From: CAXQZU01 sp964228555
Lineage (GTDB): Bacteria; Planctomycetota; PLA2; JAEUHO01
Reading direction: 5' to 3'
Length of the DNA: 34,691 nt
Assembly (NCBI GenBank): GCA_964228555.1
Contig: CAXQZU010000044.1
Coordinates: 1-34,691, forward strand
Each line of letters begins with the position of its first letter. Positions within the stretch are counted from its first letter, which is position 1. The notes below the pieces were generated by a model that saw only the letters and a program-made list of their open reading frames with translations, made no database searches and had not been told where the DNA came from. Of the stretch, positions 27,550-34,691 are shown piece after piece. Both the position numbers and the translations under genes were made by a program.

Positions 27550-30378
27550 TCAGTGGGCGTCGGCCCACGAGGCGCCCTGCCCCACGTCCACGACCAGCGG
27601 TACGCACAGCGTGGCCGCCGAGGCCATCTCCTCGCGCGCCATGGCGGCGAGGCGGGCCACCTCGTCCGGCGGCGCCTCGAACACCAGCTCGTCGTGCACC
27701 TGCAACAGCATCCGCGCCTGCCAGCCCTCGGCCCGCAGGCGTCGGTCGATGCGGATCATCGCCAGCTTGATGATGTCGGCGGCCGTGCCCTGCAGCGGGG
27801 TGTTCATGGCCACGTTCTCGGCCTGCGCCTGCACGCGCGCGTCGCTGTCGTGCAGCTCGGGCAGGTAGCGCCGCCGCCCCAGCAGCGTGCTGACGTAGCC
27901 CAGCGTGCGCGCCGTGTCCACCGTCCCGTCCAGCCAGGCACGCACGCCCGGGTAGGTCTCGAAGTACGACGCGATGAAGGCGCGCGCCTCGTCCATCGTC
28001 GTCTTGGTCTCGCGGGCCAGCCGCTGCGGGCCCATGCCGTAGATGACGCCGAAGTTCACGGCCTTGGCGCGGCTGCGCAGCGCCGGGCTCACCTCGGCCA
28101 GGGGCACCTTGAAGATGCGTGCGGCGGTGGCGCGGTGCACGTCCTGCCCCGAGCGGAAGGCCTCCAGCAGGCCCTCGTCGCGCGAGAAGTGCGCCAGCAG
28201 GCGCAGCTCGATCTGGCTGTAGTCGGCCGACAGCAGCGCCCAGCCGTCCTCGGGCACGAAGGCGCGCCGCAGGGCCCGGCCCTCCTCGGTGCGCACGGGG
28301 ATGTTCTGCAGGTTGGGGTCGCTGCTCGACAGGCGGCCGGTGGCTGCGCCCGTGGGGTGGAAGGTGGTGTGGATGCGCCCGGTGCGCGGGTTGACGAAGG
28401 TGGGCAGCGCGTCGGCGTAGGTGTTCTTGAGCTTCGTGCTGCTGCGGTAGGCGAGGATCAGGCCGGGCAGCTCGTGGTGCTCGCGCAGCTCCTCCAGCGT
28501 CTCCTCGTCGGTGGCGTAGCCCGTGCCCCCCGCCGTGCGCCGCGGCTTGCGACGGCCCGCCTTCTCGTGCAGCGCCAGCGTGTCGAACAGCAGGGCCCCC
28601 AGCGCCGGGTTGCTGCGCACGTTGAGCGACTCCACGCCCGCCGCCGCGGCGATGCGCTGGATGGAGGCCTCGGCCTCGGCCGCACGCCGGCCCAGCTCGT
28701 CGGAGAGCGCCCGCAGCGCGGCGAGGTCCACGCGGATGCCACGTGCCTCCATGCGCGCGAGCACCGGGATCATGGGCATCTCGGCGTCCCGGAACAGCGT
28801 GCCCACGCCCTTCTCGACCAGCTCGCGCTCGATCATGCACTTGAGCCGCAGCGTGACGTCGGCGTCCTCGCAGGCGTAGCGCGCCACCTTCTCCACCGGC
28901 ACCTCGCGCATCGTCACCTGCGCCTTGCCGGTCCCGATCAGGTCCGTGGTCGGGATCTTGGTGATGCCCAGCCGGCGCAGGGCCATGGCATCGAGGTTGT
29001 GCTCGCGGCTGGCGGGGTCGGCGCAGAAGTCGGCCACCATGGTGTCGAAGGCCACGCCCTGCACCTCGACGCCGTGGCAGCGCAGCACGTGCAGGTCGTA
29101 CTTCATGTTCTGGCCGGCCTTGGGGATGCCCGGGTCCTCCAGCGGCCCGCGCAGCAGGTCGAGCACGGCCTCCGTGTCCCCGCTGCGCGGGCCGTCGGCG
29201 AACAGCGAGCCCTCGGGCACGTGGCGCGTGGCCTTGCCGCCGAACATGGGCGGGTCGAGGTTGACCGGCACGTACCAGGCCTCGCGCTCCTTCCACGCGA
29301 AGGAGAGCCCCACCAGCTCGGCCTGGTGCGGGTCCAGGCCCGTGGTCTCGGTGTCCAGCACGAAGCCGCCGTGCTCGCGCGTGGCAGCGAGGTCCTTGGC
29401 CAGCTTGCGCACCTTGGCTGCCGTGTCGCAGGTGTGGTACGTGAACTCGCCCAGGCCATCGCCGGGGCGCTGCAGGGCCTCGAGGCGGCCCTGGAACTCC
29501 AGTTCGGCATACAGGGCCTTGAGCGCCTCCACGTCGGGCTCGCCCCGGGCGAGCGACACCCTCGGCAGCGGCACGTCGCAGTGGATCGTGACCAGCTGCT
29601 GCGAGAGGCGGGCCAGCGCGGCGTTCGCCTTGAGGTTCTCGCGCAGCCTGGGCTGCGTCACCTCGTCGGCGCGCGCCAGCACCTGCTCGAGGCTGCCGAA
29701 GGCCTCGATCAGGCGCACGGCCGTCTTCTCGCCCACGCCCGGCACGCCCGGCACGTTGTCGCTGCTGTCGCCCATCAGCCCCAGCAGGTCGATGATGCGC
29801 TCGGGCGGCACGCCGAACTTGGTGCGCGCCTCGGCCGGCCCCACCAGGTCCACGCCATCGGCGCCCGGCTTCATCACGTTGTAGAGGCGGACGTGCTCGC
29901 CAACCAGCTGCAGCATGTCCTTGTCGCCCGACACGATCCACACGTCCTTGCCCGCCGCGTCGCCACGTCGCGCCAGCGTGCCGATCACGTCATCGGCCTC
30001 GTAGCCGCTCACGGACAGGAACGGGATGCCCTGGCCCTCGACCGCGCGCCGGATCCACGCCAGCTGCGGCACCATCTCCCCGGGCATCTTCTCGCGCGTG
30101 GCCTTGTACTCGGGGTAGGCCTCGTGGCGGAAGGTGGGCTCGGGCGCGTCGAACACGACGCAGATCTCCTCGGGCTTCTCCGTGGCGAGGATGCGGTCGA
30201 GGGCTGCGAGGAAGCCGAACACCGCCCCGGTGGGCGCGCCGGCGGCCGTGGTGAGGCGGTGCTCGCCGGGCCCGCCGCCACGGCGCACCAGCATGGCGAA
30301 GTGCGCGCGGTAGGCCAGCGCCATGCCGTCGAGCAGGAACAGGCGCGGGCGCTTCGAGGCCGTGAGGGAGGTCGCCAT
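27550..30378 (-). CDS. polA: DNA polymerase I
   Basis: The product is 942 residues with all three classical modules. The 5' nuclease (about 10-300) has FLLDGMALAYRAHFAM, YPEYKATREKMPGEM, GYEADDVIGTLARRGD, VSGDKDMLQLV and MGDSSDNVPGVPGVGEKTA. The 3'-5' proofreading domain keeps Exo I (DTETTGLD), Exo II (GQNMKYDLHVL) and Exo III (YACEDAD), so it should be active. The polymerase (about 540-942) has ADYSQIELRLLAHF, RSRAKAVNFGVIYGM and the final HDE at 895-897 (LQVHDELVF). It fills gaps and removes RNA primers in replication and repair. The ATG at 30378 lacks a Shine-Dalgarno and has a GACAAT box six bases upstream. It is divergent from the 520-residue hypothetical, 108 bases apart. Confidence 0.97.
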   Translation of the reverse strand: MATSLTASKRPRLFLLDGMALAYRAHFAMLVRRGGGPGEHRLTTAAGAPTGAVFGFLAALDRILATEKPEEICVVFDAPEPTFRHEAYPEYKATREKMPGEMVPQLAWIRRAVEGQGIPFLSVSGYEADDVIGTLARRGDAAGKDVWIVSGDKDMLQLVGEHVRLYNVMKPGADGVDLVGPAEARTKFGVPPERIIDLLGLMGDSSDNVPGVPGVGEKTAVRLIEAFGSLEQVLARADEVTQPRLRENLKANAALARLSQQLVTIHCDVPLPRVSLARGEPDVEALKALYAELEFQGRLEALQRPGDGLGEFTYHTCDTAAKVRKLAKDLAATREHGGFVLDTETTGLDPHQAELVGLSFAWKEREAWYVPVNLDPPMFGGKATRHVPEGSLFADGPRSGDTEAVLDLLRGPLEDPGIPKAGQNMKYDLHVLRCHGVEVQGVAFDTMVADFCADPASREHNLDAMALRRLGITKIPTTDLIGTGKAQVTMREVPVEKVARYACEDADVTLRLKCMIERELVEKGVGTLFRDAEMPMIPVLARMEARGIRVDLAALRALSDELGRRAAEAEASIQRIAAAAGVESLNVRSNPALGALLFDTLALHEKAGRRKPRRTAGGTGYATDEETLEELREHHELPGLILAYRSSTKLKNTYADALPTFVNPRTGRIHTTFHPTGAATGRLSSSDPNLQNIPVRTEEGRALRRAFVPEDGWALLSADYSQIELRLLAHFSRDEGLLEAFRSGQDVHRATAARIFKVPLAEVSPALRSRAKAVNFGVIYGMGPQRLARETKTTMDEARAFIASYFETYPGVRAWLDGTVDTARTLGYVSTLLGRRRYLPELHDSDARVQAQAENVAMNTPLQGTAADIIKLAMIRIDRRLRAEGWQARMLLQVHDELVFEAPPDEVARLAAMAREEMASAATLCVPLVVDVGQGASWADAH

Positions 30379-30384
30379 GCCCCG

Positions 30385-30412
30385 ATTGTCCGCGCCCTGC
30401 CGACCCTGTCCA
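30385..30412 (-). promoter_or_regulatory. polA promoter TGGACA-16-GACAAT, leaderless
   Basis: Minus-strand TGGACA (30412-30407, five of six to consensus) and GACAAT (30390-30385) are 16 bases apart. The -10 ends six bases before the polA ATG, so the mRNA would begin at the start codon. Confidence 0.5.
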
Positions 30413-30474
30413 CGAGGCGCGCGCAGGCGCCGGCCCACGCGCGGGCCGGCCCGCGACGCCGCGCCGGGCACGGC

Positions 30475-30480
30475 TAGAGT
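30475..30480 (+). promoter_or_regulatory. -10 box of a probable leaderless start
   Basis: TAGAGT lies exactly six bases before the ATG at 30487. A GAGG follows it, but it is only two bases from the ATG, too close for a ribosome site. No clear -35 is seen. Confidence 0.4.
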
Positions 30481-30486
30481 GAGGTC

Positions 30487-32049
30487 ATGAGCCCCGCGGG
30501 TGCACCCACCGGCCTGTACGTGGCGCGCGACCGGGCCCGGCGCTTCAGCAACATGATGCGGCGCGCGGAGCAGGACCGGCGCCTGGCCTACGGCAGCGAG
30601 CGCACCGGGATGGCCACGCTGGGCAACGAGGGCCTCACGCTGCTGGAGGCGCTGGTGCGCGAGGCGCAGGCGAGCGTGGACGACGTGCTGGCCGGTCGCC
30701 TGCGCGACCGCGAACGCGGCTACATGGACCCCTCGTTCGTGGCCATGGCCGAGGGCCTGTTGGACCGCGCGACGACCGCCCTCGTGCTGGAGCGGCAGCG
30801 CGTCGCGCGGGCCGTCCCGGAGGCGGCTGCGCAGGCGGGCGTGCTCGAGTTGCTGGAAGACGGCCTGCGGCGCGTCGACGCCTTCTGCGCCACCTACGAC
30901 GAGAAGCGGCCGGTGGCGGCGCTGCACGCCACCGACCTCGCACGCGTGCTGGAACGCATCGAGCGCCACGCGCGGCTGGCCCGCATGGCCACCGGCAGCG
31001 CGCCCACGGCCACGCCGCCCGCGCCCAGCGGTGCGCGCGCACCCGAGGTGAGCACGGCCGCGGATGCGCTGGAGGACCTGCTGCGCGCGGCGCGCGCCGT
31101 GGTGCCCGAGGAGCCCGGTCCCTGGCAGGTGATCCGTGGCGGCCCCGGCGAGCCCCTGCGCCTGCGCATGGGCCGCCTGCCGGCCGGCGGCACGGCGCGG
31201 GACGTCCCGCCGCGCGTGGAGCGCGCGCTGCGCGTGCTGCAGAAGGCGCAGCCCGTCACGGTGGAGCTGCGCGCGCCGCAGCCCACCGCGGCCGCCCCCG
31301 CGCCGCCGGCCCGCCACGACTGGGGCGCGCTGCCCCCCGAGCCCGCGCCGCCGGCGGGCGGCGAGGAGGAGGGCCCGGCCGTGTGCGGCGTCGAGGTGTG
31401 CCTGCCCGACCCGTCGGCGGGCAGCACCGAGCTGTCGGCAGAGGCCGGCGCGGGCAGCGAGGCCCGTCTCTCGCCCGACGCCGACCGTGCCGTGCGCGCG
31501 CTGATGGCCGCGCCGCCGCTGCCCGAGGCCGGGGCGCCACCACCGCAACGCACCGTGGCGCTGCTGGGCCTGCTCAAGGCGCTGGACGCAGAGCTCACGC
31601 GCGTGCTGATCCCGCGCCTGCAGTCCGGCACGCTGCGCGCGGCGGCCGAGACCCTGCCGCGCGAGGCCTCCCGCAAGGCGCCGCTGCGCCACGACGTGCT
31701 GGAGGCGCTGGCGCGCACGCTCCCGGGCGTCGCGGCCTCGCGCGTGGAGGACCTGGTCGAGGACCTCGTGCGCGCCAAGGCCGGCCGCAAGCGCTGCACC
31801 GCCGCCGACCTCGCCCTGCTGCTCGCGCTGTTCGGCCGCGCCTGGACCGCCGGCGGCTTCAAGGCCGAGCCCGTGCTCGCCCTGGCCCCGTGGCAGGCCC
31901 CCGACGTGGAGGCCGCGCTCGGCGAGGCTCGTGCCGTCGCCGAGGTGCGCCAGGCCCTCGAGGGCGGCTCCGGCGTCGAGTGCGCGGCCGTCGCCCGCCT
32001 CGAGCGCGCGCTGGTGGCCCTGCTGGGCCGCCTGGGCCGCCTGCCCTAG
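30487..32049 (+). CDS. Hypothetical protein, alpha-helical, 520 residues
   Basis: I do not recognise this protein. The first about 155 residues are helical and charged (YVARDRARRFSNMMRRAEQD, GLLDRATTALVLERQRVARA). Residues about 165-190 and 255-305 are Pro/Ala/Gly-rich linkers. A C-terminal helical block (about 345-520) contains RTVALLGLLKALDAELTRV, DVLEALARTLPGV and VEDLVEDLVRAKAGRKRCTAADLALLLALFGRAW. There is no signal peptide or membrane segment, so a cytoplasmic, perhaps scaffold-like, role is possible but unproven. Codon use matches the genome (G/C-ending), which supports it being real. It is divergent from polA and convergent with the ClpP-like gene (9-base gap). Confidence 0.7.
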   Translation: MSPAGAPTGLYVARDRARRFSNMMRRAEQDRRLAYGSERTGMATLGNEGLTLLEALVREAQASVDDVLAGRLRDRERGYMDPSFVAMAEGLLDRATTALVLERQRVARAVPEAAAQAGVLELLEDGLRRVDAFCATYDEKRPVAALHATDLARVLERIERHARLARMATGSAPTATPPAPSGARAPEVSTAADALEDLLRAARAVVPEEPGPWQVIRGGPGEPLRLRMGRLPAGGTARDVPPRVERALRVLQKAQPVTVELRAPQPTAAAPAPPARHDWGALPPEPAPPAGGEEEGPAVCGVEVCLPDPSAGSTELSAEAGAGSEARLSPDADRAVRALMAAPPLPEAGAPPPQRTVALLGLLKALDAELTRVLIPRLQSGTLRAAAETLPREASRKAPLRHDVLEALARTLPGVAASRVEDLVEDLVRAKAGRKRCTAADLALLLALFGRAWTAGGFKAEPVLALAPWQAPDVEAALGEARAVAEVRQALEGGSGVECAAVARLERALVALLGRLGRLP

Positions 32050-32063
32050 GACCGGGGCCTAGG
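32045..32063. terminator. Hairpin holding both stop codons of a convergent pair
   Basis: CCTAGG at 32045-32050 and at 32058-32063 are self-complementary and can pair around a 7-base loop (accgggg). The TAG stop of the plus gene and the TAG stop of the minus ClpP-like gene each lie in one arm. There is no T-run; a bidirectional stop role is inferred. Confidence 0.4.
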
Positions 32064-33471
32064 CAGCCGGCGGCAGGTCGCCCGCGTGGCGCACCACGCG
32101 GCCCACGAGCCCGTAGGCCACCGAGGCCTCGGCGTCCATCCAGCAGTCGCGCAGCACGTCGGCCGCAATGCGCTCGAGCGGCTGCCCGGTGGCACGTGCG
32201 TAGAACGCGTTGCCGCGCTCGCGCAGGCGCACGAGCTCGCGCGCCGCGATCTCCACGTCCAGCGCCGTGCCACGCATGGTCATGCTGGGCTGGTGCAGCA
32301 TCATGCGCGCGTGGGGCAGGATGAAGCGTCGCTCGCGGGGCGGGGCCAGCATGACGAGCGTGCCGGCGCTGCACGCCTTGCCGGTGCAGATCGTGGTGAC
32401 GGGTGCGCGCAGCAGGCGCAGCACGTCGAGGATGGCAAAGCCGCTGGCCGCGCAGCCGCCGGGGCTGTTCACGAGCAGGGTGATGCCCTCGCGCGGCCTG
32501 CGCGCCTGCGCGACCGGCACGTCATGCGCCGAGGCGGGCGGGGCCTCCTCCACCGAGCACGCCCCGGGCGCGGGCACGGCGGAGGCGGTGCAGGGCGCAG
32601 CCCGCGGGGCAGGCGCGTCGGCACCGGGCTGCGGCTGGGCCTCGGGCTGCGGCTGGGTCTCGGGCTGCGACGTGGACCCAGTCGAGGGGCCGGGCGCGGC
32701 CGGCTGGGCCGCCCCCGTGTCGACGGGCTGCGCCGCCACGAGGGCCTGCGCCGGCACCTCGGCGAGGGCAGGCTCCATCACGGCGCCGGCCAGCGCCAGG
32801 TCGTGGGGGCCCTCCAGCACGCGCGCCACGAGGCCGTAGGCCACGGCCTCCTCGGCCACGAGGCGGAAGCTGCGGTCGAGGTCGCGCGCCACCTTGTTGA
32901 GAGGCTGGCCGCTGGCCTCCGCGAGGAAGCGGAGCACCGCGTCCTTCTGGCGCATCACCTCACGCGCCGCCACGTCGATGTCGGCCGCCGTGCCCATCAC
33001 GCCCCCGCTGGGCATGGCCAGCGCAAACGACGCGTGCGGGGTCACGAAGCGGCGCTCGCGCGGAGGCGCCAGCATGACGAGGGCGGCCGAGCGCGCCGCC
33101 TGGCCCACGCACACCGTGAACACGGGTGCACGCACGAAGCGGATGGCGTCCACGAGCGCGAAGCCCTCGTCGCTGGGGCCGCCGGGGCTGTTGACCAGCA
33201 CGCGGATGGGCCAGTTGCTGTCCTCGCTGTCCAGCGCCAAGAGCTGGCGCGTGACGGCAGAGGTGAGGGCAGGCGTGAGCTGCCCGAAGACAAGGATGTC
33301 ACGGCTGGGCGGGCTGTCGCCCGGCACGGGGCGGCGGCGGCCGCGTCCCAGCGCGTCCGGCACCCCGACATCGCCCTCGCTGCCGTCGCCCTCCGGGCCC
33401 TGCCCGTGGATGTAGATGCGGTCGTTGCCCATGGTGTCGTCCTCCAGGTTGCCAAGCTCGTCGTCGTGCAT
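32059..33471 (-). CDS. Double ClpP-fold protein: pseudo-protease domain plus active-site-complete domain
   Basis: The product is 470 residues. After a 57-residue acidic/basic N-tail, ClpP-like domain 1 spans about 58-220 (DILVFGQLT, LVNSPGG 92-98, AEEAVAYGLVARV 206-218). A Pro/Gln/Ala-rich linker follows (about 235-325). Domain 2 spans about 327-462 (LLVNSPGG 332-339, YGLVGRV). Aligned to ClpP, domain 2 keeps the triad Ser368 (GKACSAG), His393 (MMLHQPS) and Asp442 (LRDCW). Domain 1 has Arg127, Ala152 and Ser201 at those positions, so it should be inactive. Both share LVMLAPPRERRF, showing an internal duplication. Domain 2 lacks the first strand and helix (the segment matching 58-86). No ClpX or ClpA is nearby. 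AAGGAG six bases before ATG 33471 sets the start; ATG 33432 is a possible internal start, also preceded by GGAGG. Confidence 0.85.
   Translation of the reverse strand: MHDDELGNLEDDTMGNDRIYIHGQGPEGDGSEGDVGVPDALGRGRRRPVPGDSPPSRDILVFGQLTPALTSAVTRQLLALDSEDSNWPIRVLVNSPGGPSDEGFALVDAIRFVRAPVFTVCVGQAARSAALVMLAPPRERRFVTPHASFALAMPSGGVMGTAADIDVAAREVMRQKDAVLRFLAEASGQPLNKVARDLDRSFRLVAEEAVAYGLVARVLEGPHDLALAGAVMEPALAEVPAQALVAAQPVDTGAAQPAAPGPSTGSTSQPETQPQPEAQPQPGADAPAPRAAPCTASAVPAPGACSVEEAPPASAHDVPVAQARRPREGITLLVNSPGGCAASGFAILDVLRLLRAPVTTICTGKACSAGTLVMLAPPRERRFILPHARMMLHQPSMTMRGTALDVEIAARELVRLRERGNAFYARATGQPLERIAADVLRDCWMDAEASVAYGLVGRVVRHAGDLPPAA
32626..32669 (-). repeat. 18-bp tandem repeat in the ClpP-like linker
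   Basis: An 18-base unit (gggctgcggctgggcctc) occurs at 32626-32643, again with one change at 32644-32661, and partly at 32662-32669. On the minus strand it encodes the QPQPE(T/A) repeats of the inter-domain linker. Slippage could change linker length in steps of six residues. Confidence 0.8.
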
Positions 33472-33575
33472 GTGGTGCTCCTTGCGGCGCTCGCCCCGCT
33501 GTCGCCAGCCCTCGCCCCCCACCGGCGCCGGATCTCCTGGCCCTTTCCCTTGAGCCCCGGGCGAGGCCGCGGGTT

Positions 33576-33609
33576 GCAGGTCGTGGCCTGCCGGCTCGCC
33601 ACGACCTGC
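33576..33609 (-). promoter_or_regulatory. Strong hairpin between sigma factor and ClpP-like gene
   Basis: GCAGGTCGTGGC (33576-33587) and GCCACGACCTGC (33598-33609) form a perfect 12-bp stem with a 10-base loop. Flanking GGG and CCC could add three pairs past a TT bulge. It sits in the 187-base gap between the sigma factor stop (33659) and the ClpP-like start (33471). No T-run follows on the minus strand, so an operator, an RNA processing site or an attenuator is as likely as termination. I see no gene in this gap, although a reading frame stays open across it. Confidence 0.6.
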
Positions 33610-33658
33610 CCCAGGACGGAACGTGGGCCGCCTCCGCGGCATGGATGCGATCGTCGGC

Positions 33659-34279
33659 TCAGTCGTTGCCCTGCAGTCCGTCCTTGAATGAAGGACCGAG
33701 CATGGTGCACAGCGTGTTCCGGGCACGGCGGAGCCGCGTCTTCACGGTGTTCTCGTTGGTGGAGAGGCGGGATGCGATCGCAGAGCAGCTGAGTCCGTCC
33801 CAGTAGAACAGGTAGAGGGCCTCAGCCTGCGCCGAGGGCAGCTGCTTGATTGCGGCCTTCAGGAGCCCTGACTGCTCAGCCTTGAGCATGGCCTCCGACG
33901 GCGGGGGCGAGTCACCGGCCCAATCGAACTCTTCCACGTTGCCCTCCTCGTCCTCGCCGGGCCTCGGCATCTGTGCCATGCAGAAGATGCGGCCCTTGCC
34001 CTTGGTGCCTGAATCCGGGTTGCCTCGACCACGCCGGAGACGCTGGATCTTGGAGCCCAAGACGGACTTGGCGTAGGCCAAGGCGCTGCCCTCGCCACGG
34101 AACTTGTGAGGGTGCTCGAGCAGTTCCAGCATGGTCTCGGACACGACGTCGTCGAGGTCGGCCGGCCTGTCTCGCAGCTCGTACCGGGCCCGCTTCATCA
34201 AGTGCGGGTAGTACGTCGCGTAGAGGTCCTCCCGAGCGAAAGCGAACGTCTTGTTGATGTCTTCGCCCTCTTGCGGCAT
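33659..34279 (-). CDS. ECF-type RNA polymerase sigma factor
   Basis: The product is 206 residues. Region 2 is at about 10-80: TYYPHLMKRARYELRDRP, DLDDVVSETMLELLEHPHKF. Region 4 is at about 140-195: LLKAAIKQLPSAQAEALYLFYW, then the helix-turn-helix DGLSCSAIASRLSTNENTVKTRLRRARNTL. The two are joined by an unusually long, acidic linker (about 95-135, PRPGEDEEGNVEEFDWAGD). It would direct RNA polymerase to a specific promoter set. No anti-sigma factor is adjacent. AGGAG followed by AAGAGAC before the ATG at 34279 sets the start; the longer frame to 34333 is unsupported. The gene has visibly lower GC (sampled lines 57-70%) than its neighbours, suggesting a different history or expression class. 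The ClpP-like gene follows on the same strand. Confidence 0.88.
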   Translation of the reverse strand: MPQEGEDINKTFAFAREDLYATYYPHLMKRARYELRDRPADLDDVVSETMLELLEHPHKFRGEGSALAYAKSVLGSKIQRLRRGRGNPDSGTKGKGRIFCMAQMPRPGEDEEGNVEEFDWAGDSPPPSEAMLKAEQSGLLKAAIKQLPSAQAEALYLFYWDGLSCSAIASRLSTNENTVKTRLRRARNTLCTMLGPSFKDGLQGND

Positions 34280-34412
34280 GTCTCTTCTCCTTGTTGTTGT
34301 TTGCTGCGCACAGCCGGGACCTGGCCCGGCCACACACCGGACCCCTGCTCCCAGGACCGCGAGGGCAGCCGTGGGCTTCGTCCCAAGGCACCACCTGCCC
34401 GATGGACCATGT

Positions 34413-34430
34413 CATCGCAATGTTGCGATG
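34413..34430 (-). terminator. Hairpin downstream of the partial gene at the right edge
   Basis: CATCGCAA (34413-34420) and TTGCGATG (34423-34430) are inverted copies separated by TG; the workable stem is 7 bp with a 4-base loop. It lies 18 bases past the stop of the 34448 gene and upstream of the sigma factor, so it could be a terminator without T-run or an operator for the sigma gene. The 168-base gap 34280-34447 holds no gene. Confidence 0.4.
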
Positions 34431-34447
34431 GACACAGCCCGGCCCTC

Positions 34448-34691
34448 CTACCCGTCCACGCGACCGTCCCAGGCGTCGCTGCTCCAGGCGGGCGACAGGG
34501 GCTCGAAGGTGATGGTGGCCTGAGCTCCCTGCAGGCGCTCCAGCGGGAGGCCGGAGTCGGCGGCCACGCTGCGGGTGATCACGTCCAGCCGACCGCAGGC
34601 GTGCTCCAGCGCCAGTTCGACGTCATGGATGTTGGTGCAGAGGTATCCCCACCTCGCCAGCACCTTCCCCCCTTCGCTGAAGGCCACGACC
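34448..34691 (-). CDS. Partial unknown gene at the right edge
   Basis: About 80 codons are visible. The frame stays open to the window end, so the true start probably lies outside; a GTG at 34687 is a possible start. The sequence has a short alpha/beta look (YLCTNIHDVELALEHACGRL, then ATITFEPLSPAW) and no motif I recognise. GC is lower than in the rest of the window, as for the sigma factor. The TAG at 34450-34448 ends it, followed by a hairpin. Confidence 0.45.
   Translation of the reverse strand, partial: VVAFSEGGKVLARWGYLCTNIHDVELALEHACGRLDVITRSVAADSGLPLERLQGAQATITFEPLSPAWSSDAWDGRVDG

Noticed and set aside
27553..30477. Open frame of over 950 codons antisense to polA
   Set aside because: The polA frame carries every polymerase and exonuclease motif; the antisense frame has no domain and arises from third-position GC bias.
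32626..32669. The tandem repeat as a CRISPR-like array
   Set aside because: The repeat is 18 bases with no spacers, only about two and a half copies, in frame inside a coding linker.
33472..33726. N-terminal extension of the ClpP-like protein to 33726
   Set aside because: The frame is open, but the extension runs through the 12-bp-stem hairpin and into the end of the sigma gene. The AAGGAG site before 33471 is a much better start.

Overview
The window is 34.7 kb of very GC-rich bacterial chromosome (about 70-75% by eye, with third codon positions almost all G or C). Lipoproteins, a diderm-type porin start and a QueF/LeuB/PolA housekeeping set point to a Gram-negative organism. Planctomycetota is my best guess, from the mix of proline-rich secreted proteins, a large single-anchor protein, a LeuD-LeuC fusion and a GAF-PP2C phosphatase. 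Myxococcota or another high-GC diderm phylum cannot be excluded. I see no insertion sequence, phage gene, integrase or CRISPR array. No gap between genes exceeds about 290 bases.

Layout. 1-210: start of an outer-membrane porin, cut by the window. 498-1973: a tandem SagB-type nitroreductase. 1998-6673: a minus-strand group with a transglutaminase-like secreted protein, a coupled aldo/keto reductase, a stand-alone DnaB-C-like ATPase and a small hypothetical. 6750-8140: a plus-strand pair, lipoprotein plus TetR regulator, overlapping by 4 bases. 8148-10299: a minus-strand operon osmC > queF > GAF-PP2C phosphatase, each pair overlapping by 4 bases. 10371-13763: a secreted DUF255 (YyaL-type) protein fused to a DsbD-alpha-like domain, then a terminator, then a repeat lipoprotein. 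14012-14100: tRNA-Leu(GAG) with its own promoter. 14200-16302 and 16468-17664: a divergent pair, a membrane-anchored hypothetical and an aminotransferase. 17678-20864: leuB and a fused LeuD-LeuC dehydratase. 20935-25485: an operon of 3-hydroxyacyl-CoA dehydrogenase, enoyl-CoA hydratase, thiolase and an M20 peptidase. 25720-27444: a small hypothetical divergent from an acidic lipoprotein. 27550-30378: polA, divergent from a 520-residue hypothetical. 32059-34279: a sigma factor followed by an unusual double ClpP-like protein. 34448 to the end: a partial unknown gene.

Two signals stand out. First, the protein at 32059-33471 contains two ClpP-fold domains. The first has lost Ser, His and Asp of the catalytic triad. 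The second keeps all three but lacks the N-terminal part of the fold. It lies downstream of a sigma factor gene of visibly lower GC, with a perfect 12-bp-stem hairpin between them. Second, many genes that appear to head transcripts lack a Shine-Dalgarno sequence and instead carry a TANNNT box 6 (once 7) bases before the start codon, as expected for leaderless mRNAs. Genes inside operons have Shine-Dalgarno sequences or overlapping starts.

Working together: LeuDC, LeuB and the aminotransferase fit branched-chain or related 2-oxoacid amino-acid synthesis. The dehydrogenase, hydratase and thiolase form a short-chain beta-oxidation or acetoacetyl-CoA/crotonyl-CoA set. The DUF255-DsbD protein, OsmC and the reductases suggest thiol and redox maintenance. 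All assignments come from reading motifs without database searches.
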